Origin: Sipunculus nudus
Taxonomy: Eukaryota > Annelida > Sipuncula > Golfingiida > Sipunculidae
Assembly: GCA_026874595.1 (NCBI GenBank)
Contig: CM049321.1
Coordinates: 47,485,797-47,549,796 of the forward strand
Direction: 5' to 3'
Length of the DNA: 64,000 nt
Position 1 is the first letter of the stretch. Each line of letters begins with the position of its first letter. Shown here piece by piece: positions 57,234 through 64,000 of the stretch. The translations under genes were made by a program, and so were the position numbers. The notes below the pieces were generated by a model. It did not search any database. It worked only from the letters and a program-made list of their open reading frames with translations, and was not told the origin of the DNA.

Positions 57234-57848
57234 TGGTTTAGATGTAAGCTAGCCTATATCAGAAACATAATACCTTATTTTTTAAACCTTGTAATTAAAG
57301 GTATGGTTCTCAGGCACCGCCCACATCAATTTTAAACCCCCGCATCAAAAATTTTTATTTTGATTTTCAATAAAATCTTTCCAATTTTGAGCTGCTACCG
57401 CTCCGACATTTCTTTCAAGAAGATAAACCCATACAATTTCCTTTGTTTTGTAGTGCTTTTACTTATTTAGCAAAATAAAACTGTTATTTTCATGCATTTC
57501 CCTTATCATTTGACATTTTTATCGAAACATACCAAAAAATTTAAAATAAAAAAATCGCCCGCCCGCATTGATTTCTGAAAAAAAGTGCCTGAGAACCATA
57601 CCTTTTTTTATTTTGGCCTTATTTATTATTTTTCATATAAATATGTGCATGTTTATAAAAAAAAGTTGTCCCAGCTTGATAACCCTCCTCCTCTGAGTCA
57701 ATCCCACCCTTGAAAATAATTTACGCAACTCTGTGACACTATATACCTTTGTATTGGAAAAAATGACTAATACAATCACTCTTACCTTGTCATTTGATGC
57801 CAGCCCGCGTGCCTCACCAGTCCCCGGTAATACTGTCAGTGTAGCCAT
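54026..57848 (-). CDS. DUF4174 domain protein (CCDC80/SRPX-type), complete, 3 exons
   Basis: Minus-strand exons 57786-57848, 55264-55395 and 54026-54361 join in phase 0 to 176 residues. The N terminus is MATLTVLPGTGEARGLASND K. The domain core has WLRQFQWQNRLLVITAPDQA, YQRQCDMMK, GMVLLGKDGIGKERYPRP and FSKIDRMPMRRRE, the DUF4174 pattern (basic WKNRLLVI start, GKDGxxK, IDxMPMRxxE end) known from CCDC80, SRPX and SRPX2. Those vertebrate proteins are secreted multidomain matrix proteins; this one is a single small domain with no signal peptide visible, so cellular location is unknown. An in-frame TAA lies just upstream of the ATG, supporting the start. It lies between the two CTLD regions on the opposite strand, possibly nested in an intron. 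Molecular function is not established for the family. Confidence 0.88.
55264..55395 (-). CDS. DUF4174 gene exon 2
   Basis: 44 codons, phase 0 at both ends, acceptor TTCCCAG, donor GTAGGC. Encodes VTSVTSTEQACMWLRQFQWQ and NRLLVITAPDQANQEYQRQC, the first strand of the domain. The exon lies in a different frame from the small open frames around it. Confidence 0.88.
56610..56725 (-). mobile_element. Candidate tRNA-like SINE head (minus strand)
   Basis: The minus strand has TAGTTCGAATCCTGCCCAC (B-box-like) preceded by TGTCTGGCGGACAATGTCCG. Weak A box; could be chance. Confidence 0.35.
57170..57230. repeat. (TA)n microsatellite
   Basis: About 30 TA units, in intron 1 of the DUF4174 gene. Confidence 0.93.
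57297..57607 (-). mobile_element. MITE copy 3 (TGGTTCTCAGG family), complete TIRs
   Basis: About 310 bp with perfect inverted ends AAAGGTATGGTTCTCAGGCA and its complement (GTGCCTGAGAACCATACCTTT). No coding capacity. Reference copy for the relatives at 29.5 and 49.6 kb, to which it is reverse-oriented. Lies in DUF4174 intron 1. Confidence 0.85.
57786..57848 (-). CDS. DUF4174 gene exon 1 (start)
   Basis: ATG and 20 more codons, then AAG/GTAAGA donor. In-frame stop TAA three codons upstream. No hydrophobic leader. Confidence 0.8.
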
Positions 57849-59579
57849 TGTGATTTCTTAGATCTGTATGTCGTGACCGTTCTCGGCAGTCTGATATAAA
57901 GGCAGCGGCAAAACTGACCCTTTCACTTTTGACCATATATAATAAGGTTATATAATGCGGTGACAATATTACGAAAACGCATTAAACTGCTTATATAATG
58001 AGGGACAGCTATTACGAAAACATCAATTTCAACACCGCGCATGACAGAACGTATGAAAACTTGTGTAACACGTCTGGCGCACTTAATCTTGGACAAACGC
58101 TCGTAATATTCAGGGGCGGGTTCATGATTTGGGAAAAGGAGGGGTCCAATCCAAGAGGACTATATTGACAAACCTAAAAAAAGGTCCCAGGACCGAAAAA
58201 GTGTGTGTGTGAGGGGGGGGGGGGTGCGCAAAAGTTGGTCTGAAATCCCAAAGGAAAAAAAGGGGGGGGGGGGGGGAGGGGTCCAAACTCCATGCCCCCC
58301 CCCCCACTTCTGGATCAATTTCCGAGATTAGGAGGCCACGCTCGGTTGTTAATTCCAATAAGAATCAGGTGTCGCTCCATGTCGCCCCGATCAGATAGGC
58401 ACTTGAGGACACGGGGATCTTTTGACAAGTGCATTGGACTCACGATGAACTTATTCAGATGGAATACCTTATTTGGGACACTACTAATATATATCTGTGT
58501 ACCTACATGATACATGCACCAGAAAACACACGTCAAGAGACGCTTGTCTTACCTGCTTTTTGCAGGCCGACATAAGGTAGAACAATTGGCAAAAAAATCT
58601 TAAATCATTCCAAAAATTGATATAATATATAAAGTATACATTGTTTTAAACCTGGTACAGTGTTCTTTCTGATTATATGCATATTTTTATCATTTTAAAA
58701 TTATTTTACGCTGTTTTAGACACACAATGATAGCTAGCAATATTTTAGTGTTTTAATATAAAGCTACATGCAATATCTCAATATCTATTTTTTATGTTAT
58801 TTTTTGCTGTATCGTGTCTCTATCCCTATCTTAAAACTGAAATTTAAATTTTGAATAAAAAAATAAAATTATATTTTCATCAAGATTTTGGATTGGTTTT
58901 AGATACAGGTTTTGGCCAAATGCAAAGCCTTAAGACTAGGCAATATAGTAGATACTGCCTGACATCTGTGTGTGCATTAGACGTGCATTAGAACAATGCA
59001 CATCTAGAGAACTGAGTCATCATGGTAAAAGATTTGCTTAATGAGGCAAACGTTGCATATTTGTGTTTACTTCTCCTCAAAGCAACCAATTGTTCATGAT
59101 ACTTGACTATCCAGATACTGTGTTTATTATTATTATTAATATTATTTTTATTTTCATTATTATTATAATTATTATTATTATTATAATCATCATGAAATAT
59201 TTGGATGGCAGCAAACATACGAAGTAAAGGAAACCAAGTGAAATTAAGCTGCATAGTGCATTTAAAATACAAATTTATAAAAGGATGCAGGGCCGATGGG
59301 GGGAGGGGGGGGGCGCTGGTACAACGTACTGGGACCGGGAGGGGACAAGAGCTTAAAACGAGTCTCTTTTGGTTTTCATGTTGACTTATATATCAGGAGG
59401 GCTGAAAGGCCCGGGGTTTTACAGGGCTCAGTCAGCTGTTTGAAAATGCAGGAAGATTTATTTATCTTGATCTTAGCAATGTAAACATTATACAATTAAA
59501 CTATGACTAACCATTAGGCACACGTGGGTTAAAAAAACTATATTTTCTCTGATTTTGGAGTCTATGACTATATTCACAG
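57849..59579. other. Upstream of DUF4174 gene; intron or spacer of CTLD gene
   Basis: The DUF4174 promoter should lie just right of 57848. G/C homopolymers at about 58212-58224, 58261-58275 and 58295-58306 could pair. An (ATT)n-like patch lies at 59125-59190. No exon recognised. Confidence 0.4.
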
Positions 59580-59829
59580 TATGCGGAGAGGAACACAAGA
59601 TGATACCAGGAGTAGTACGTCATGGAACGTCATGTTACGTGTACGGCTGTGACATCATGACGTGGTACCAGGCCCGGACGAGCTGTGACAGGAAAGGATG
59701 GCGTCTTGCAGTGCTGGACGGATCAAGTCTGGAGAAAGGTGGCGCCCCTTCACGGTGTGACGCATTCTGGATCGGCCTGAGGCGACTCGACTGGCTGTCA
59801 CCAGATGGCGTCACTAACCAGAATGGTCC
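59580..59829 (+). CDS. Second C-type-lectin domain exon (N-terminal half)
   Basis: Follows a TTCACAG acceptor and enters in phase 1, compatible with the donor at 52226. Encodes CGEEHKMIPGVVRHGTSCYV, GCDIMTWYQARTSCDRKGWR, RCDAFWIGLRRLDWLSPDGV and TNQN. The TSCY..., FWIGL and DW...DG elements are CTLD hallmarks, and the exon ends at the same domain position as exon 2 of the first CTLD. Two donors are possible: 59825/GTCCGT (phase 1) or 59829/GTATTT (phase 2). It has no signal exon of its own nearby, which favours a two-CTLD gene, but a separate gene is possible. Confidence 0.75.
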
Positions 59830-59983
59830 GTATTTGCAACTGTCACTGACACACAATCGATGTACATAAATAGCCATTATTTGGACAGGTCAAAGATCAC
59901 ATAAGGGGGAGGAAGGGGTTTGAAGATTATATTTCAATAGTCGTCATCATTCATATCTTTGACGCTTTCGTTTCAATTTGTAA

Positions 59984-60093
<110 letters not shown>

Positions 60094-60230
60094 CCTGTCT
60101 ATTAAGACCACCTTTGAGTGAACCGGGCACATTCACATTGGTCATAACTGATCTGTCTTATAAGACCAACTATAAAATAAGGACATCTTTGGGTGTCCAC
60201 TTGTCGTTAATTCTTATTTCACAGGCTTCA

Positions 60231-61117
<887 letters not shown>

Positions 61118-61129
61118 ATATGTATATAC

Positions 61130-61807
61130 AGCCGTGTTAGTTTTGAGGTAAAGGTTTGAGACGCCTCTTAGATAGACTAACTTGTTAATTAAAACACGAG
61201 CTTACGAAGCGCACATGCACGCTTCTTCATCAGGTGGTCTGTTATGTTAGGTGAGATTTTATTTTAATATTTTGTTTAAATATCCCGGTAGGTTATTACC
61301 CCTGGGCTGACAGAGAGCCATCGGGGGCCGGGCGATGTGCCGTGTGGAGTCACACCGACTCTGGTTGGAGTCTCCGGGCGGAGTCCTGTCAGGGAAAACA
61401 AGCTTACTTCTGTGTCCCCGCTCAGAGTAGTACGTGTATTCTTTAAAATCTTCTGTTGTGACAATTAGAAATAAATAAAATAAATATTTCTTTTATCCCT
61501 GCTCTTTTTCAAGTGAACGAAATCCAGTAATTACATATACGAAACTTTAGCTAAAACTGGACGCAGGTTTCACCTTATATATAAGTTTATTGTTATTTCA
61601 TTTGAAGTTTTGGCGTTATTATAATGAAAAAAAATATCGATAAATAAATATGTAAAAGTCGATCATTTATCATTAAAGAAAGTTATTATCTCAGTAATAA
61701 CTATTAATTATAACTGTAATATGTAACAATATTGTGAATTATTATGTAAGATGGAATGGATGGATTGTCGTGTTTCAATTTATGAAAGTTTTGTTTTCCT
61801 TTTACAG
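61130..61807. other. Non-coding, repeat-like
   Basis: CTTACGAAGCGCACATGCAC / GCTTCTTCATCAGG repeat-like block near 61200-61235 and a GC-rich foldable block at 61280-61400. No exon. Confidence 0.35.
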
Positions 61808-61867
61808 GGACAGTTTCGCGTCGGAGTCCCCCTGGCGGCGCACCAAGAACTACATTTCCATTTACAG
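61808..61867 (+). CDS. Possible short exon of CTLD gene
   Basis: 60 bases with a strong acceptor (TTTTCCTTTTACAG) and a GTACTT donor; a multiple of three. If entered in phase 2 it reads PDSFASESPWRRTKNYISIY, resembling a degenerate C-terminal CTLD segment without its cysteine. If entered in phase 1 it reads TVSRRSPPGGAPRTTFPFT, a Pro/Ser/Thr stalk, and then also fits the phase-1 transmembrane exon. Cannot decide. Confidence 0.4.
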
Positions 61868-62549
61868 GTACTTTACGGTCACATTTGTCAGGACGGATCT
61901 GCAGTTCATAAAATCAACATTAAGTATATGCTATAACCATCCAGGGTAGACCCTACATGCATTGGCACTGAAGCACAGAATATATCACCACTAGCTTTTA
62001 TTTTTCCATCAGTTTACAAGAATGTGGTGAGAGACCACAACCTCCTCCGCCAGGATCCAAATCAAACTTCACAACAACTCAGGAAATTGAATACAAAAGA
62101 TTGATATATTTCTGACAACGTCGAGAGGAAAAATACACTAACATATGTAAAAATACCCCGTGTTTTCATGTATTAATAAGTGAGGTCTAAGTAATTTCCG
62201 TATTCTTTTCTGTATTGAGAATAGTGGGTTCATGCAGACATTAGTTCATGTGAAGGTAAATAGCATGTTGCGCCATCTAAAGCTTTATCATGGTACTACT
62301 GATACGGGAAATAGCAAAATACGTGCGAATGTTTTGGTGATGAAATCAAACGTGATAATAAATTATCTTTGGCCTTCTGATTTTTTTCTGTTTCTTTAGT
62401 GTCTTGGTGGCTCCAAAATAAAGAAGGTTAAAAGGAAAGGCACTTATGCATCCCTTATAATTCATGCGACGTCAATGATACAAAAAAAATCACCCTAGAA
62501 TTACAATTCCCAACAATCAGCTGGGGTGTAACTGCCAGTATGGTTATTT
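61868..62549. other. Intron, nothing recognised
   Basis: A GHICQ-encoding stretch at about 61880-61894 resembles a CTLD end, but no splice structure supports it. Confidence 0.3.
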
Positions 62550-62770
62550 AAAGAGCCTTGACAGTCGAGTGGTACGATGCACGGTCTCTCTTTACTAGCG
62601 ATCCCGGTTTGATTCCCGATGTGGCTATGAGAGTGATTTCTAGTGGGTTCGTCCAAGGCAGTTTGTTTGTACCGAGTGCTCCGGTTCCCTCCACTATAAC
62701 AAACTATCGAATGCCACCATCTGAGCCAAGGCAATGCCACCATCTGAGCCATGGCAATTTGCTCAAATAT
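62550..62770 (+). mobile_element. tRNA-derived SINE
   Basis: A-box-like CAGTCGAGTGGTACGATGC and B-box-like CCCGGTTTGATTCCCG at tRNA spacing, followed by a body with TGCTCCGGTTCCCTCCACTA and a duplicated GCCACCATCTGAGCCA near the end. Confidence 0.65.
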
Positions 62771-62839
62771 TATATAATAACTCAGTGATGGAGGACAAGA
62801 GTCCGGACTTCGACCGGAGTCCTGACTAGAGTAAACTTC

Positions 62840-63370
62840 TTTTTAGAGACTGGGACTGGGACTTGGACTCGAGCGTCCTGGATTCGGAGTTGGATTCAAG
62901 CGTCCTGGACTAGGACTTCTACTCGAGCGTCCTGGACTCGGACTTGTACTCGAGCATCCTGGACTCGGACTTGTACTCGAGCGTCCTGGACTCGTACTTG
63001 TACTCGAGCATCCTGGACTCGGACTTGTACTCGAGCGTCCTGGACTCGTACTTGTACTCGAGCGTCCTGGACTCGGACTTGTACTCGAGCGTCCTGGACT
63101 CGGACTTGTACTCGAGCGTCCTCGATCCGGACTTGGACTCGAGCGTCCTGGACTCGGACTTGGACTCGAGCGTCCTCGATCCGGACTTGGACTCGAGCGT
63201 CTTGGATTCGGACTTGGACTCGAGCGTCCTGGACTCGGACTTTTTCTCGATGGTCCTGGACTCAGACTTAGACTCGAGCGTCCTGGACTCTGACTTGGAC
63301 TTGAGGGTCCTGGACTCGGACTTGAACTCGAGCGTCCTGGACTTTGACTTGTACTCGGACTATATGTGGT
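62840..63370. repeat. 27-bp minisatellite, about 19 units (inverted relative of the 44-kb array)
   Basis: Unit CTGGACTCGGACTTG plus TACTCGAGCGTC. Its reverse complement matches the 44-kb unit at about 22 of 27 positions, with an identical 15-base core. The + strand stays open for 142 codons as LDSDLYSSV repeats, the same residue pattern as the minus strand of the other array (LDSDLNSIG). Degenerate copies continue near 63585-63680. Confidence 0.93.
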
Positions 63371-63743
63371 AAAGACTGAAGAAAAAATGCCGAGTCCATC
63401 TCGAGTCCAGCAGAACTAAAACTCTGTCACATACCAAAAAGACATTGTGAATAATAAGCTTAAGGTCTGCTTTGTTAGATAAATGTAATTGAACTCATAA
63501 AGTAAAATATATGTGTAAACTAACATAAAAGAACTATGGTAATCTGAAAGTTCATTTTAAATTTCTTTTTATGAACAGCATTTTTATTGGACTTGGACTC
63601 GGACTTGGACTCAGGTTGCAGATGAATCGGATCTAAAGAAGGTGGAGTTGGACTCGAACCTGATAGACAGGGGCGTGGACTCGATTACATCACTGAAATA
63701 ACTATTTGTACAACCTATAAAAATAAGTTTATTTTATTTTCAG

Positions 63744-63847
63744 ATGATCGTGGGGTTAAACGTATATGTGCCATCTGCTCGGCTGTTTTGCTCCCTCCAT
63801 TGTGGATCTTACTTTTCTTCATTGTCTTCTTTGAATGCTGGAGTAAG
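63744..63847 (+). CDS. Transmembrane exon, probably of the CTLD gene
   Basis: TTTTATTTTCAG acceptor, phase-1 entry, phase-0 exit at a GTACCG donor. Encodes DDRGVKRICAICSAVLLPPL and WILLFFIVFFECWSK: a basic flank, about 20 hydrophobic residues and a Cys/Trp/Lys stop-transfer end. The phase-1 entry matches the CTLD exons, making a membrane-anchored CTLD receptor likely. Other phases give a frame without such a helix. The gene runs on beyond the window. Confidence 0.65.
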
Positions 63848-64000
63848 GTACCGTATAAAGTCACGTGGTACTGACTGGTCACGTGATCTTATTTTTCGTC
63901 TTCATTTTCTTCTTTGATTGGTGACGGAAGGTCCGTATAAAGTCACGTGATCCTGATTGGTCACGTGATCTTACTTTTTTTCTTCTTTGATTGCTGGAGT
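63815..64000 (+). repeat. Tandem repeat, about 82-bp unit, overlapping exon end
   Basis: Two full units and the start of a third of CTTCTTTGAATGCTGGAG / GTATAAAGTCACGTG(G/A) / TGGTCACGTGATCTTA. The first unit includes the last 33 bases of the transmembrane exon and its donor; later units carry mutated copies. The repeat reaches the window end. Confidence 0.85.

Noticed and set aside
61874-61900. GHICQ stretch as the last CTLD exon
   Set aside because: Resembles GHICE of the first CTLD but has no matching splice sites or preceding cysteine segment in frame.

Overview
This window is eukaryotic nuclear DNA, AT-rich and full of repeats. It is most likely from a mollusc, probably a bivalve. The reasons are an animal calcium-channel beta-subunit gene, C-type-lectin exons, and dispersed repeats of the style common in mollusc genomes (GTCCGTCC-headed elements, a palindromic GCCCGTCATATGACGGGA head, tRNA-derived SINEs). 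The species cannot be named from the sequence alone. There are no bacterial-type genes, CRISPR arrays or operons.

Left third (about 3.8-27.1 kb, + strand): the 3' nine coding exons of a voltage-gated Ca2+ channel beta subunit (CACNB). All exons join in frame with GT-AG introns and give 567 visible residues (SH3, HOOK, guanylate-kinase-like domain, Arg/Asp/His-rich tail). The N-terminal exons lie left of the window. The introns hold two SINEs, a minisatellite that repeats a splice-donor-like motif, a TIR element with a fossil Ty3/gypsy pol inside it, a 609-bp MITE, a 5.3-kb element whose two halves are each tandemly duplicated, and a 738-bp tandem duplication whose copies look identical.

Middle (27.1-50.9 kb): no host gene recognised. 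It holds microsatellites, a 37-bp satellite, one dead L1-like LINE on the minus strand (about 36.9-42.5 kb), a 1.36-kb array of 27-bp repeats that stays open in several frames on both strands, a GGTTC/GAACC-rich inverted-repeat element and copies of a 300-bp MITE.

Right part (50.9-64 kb): a C-type-lectin-like gene on the + strand with a signal-peptide exon and two further exons forming one complete CTLD. A second partial CTLD exon, a short linker exon and a transmembrane exon follow further right, mostly in compatible phase, so this could be one two-CTLD membrane receptor or two genes. Between the two CTLD parts, on the minus strand, lies a complete three-exon gene for a 176-residue DUF4174 (CCDC80/SRPX-type) protein. 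A second 27-bp minisatellite near 63 kb is an inverted relative of the one at 44 kb.

The most interesting observations are the two related 27-bp arrays sharing a nonapeptide periodicity, the gypsy pol lacking gag and lying tightly inside a TIR element, and tandem arrays spanning or abutting exon-intron junctions in both genes.
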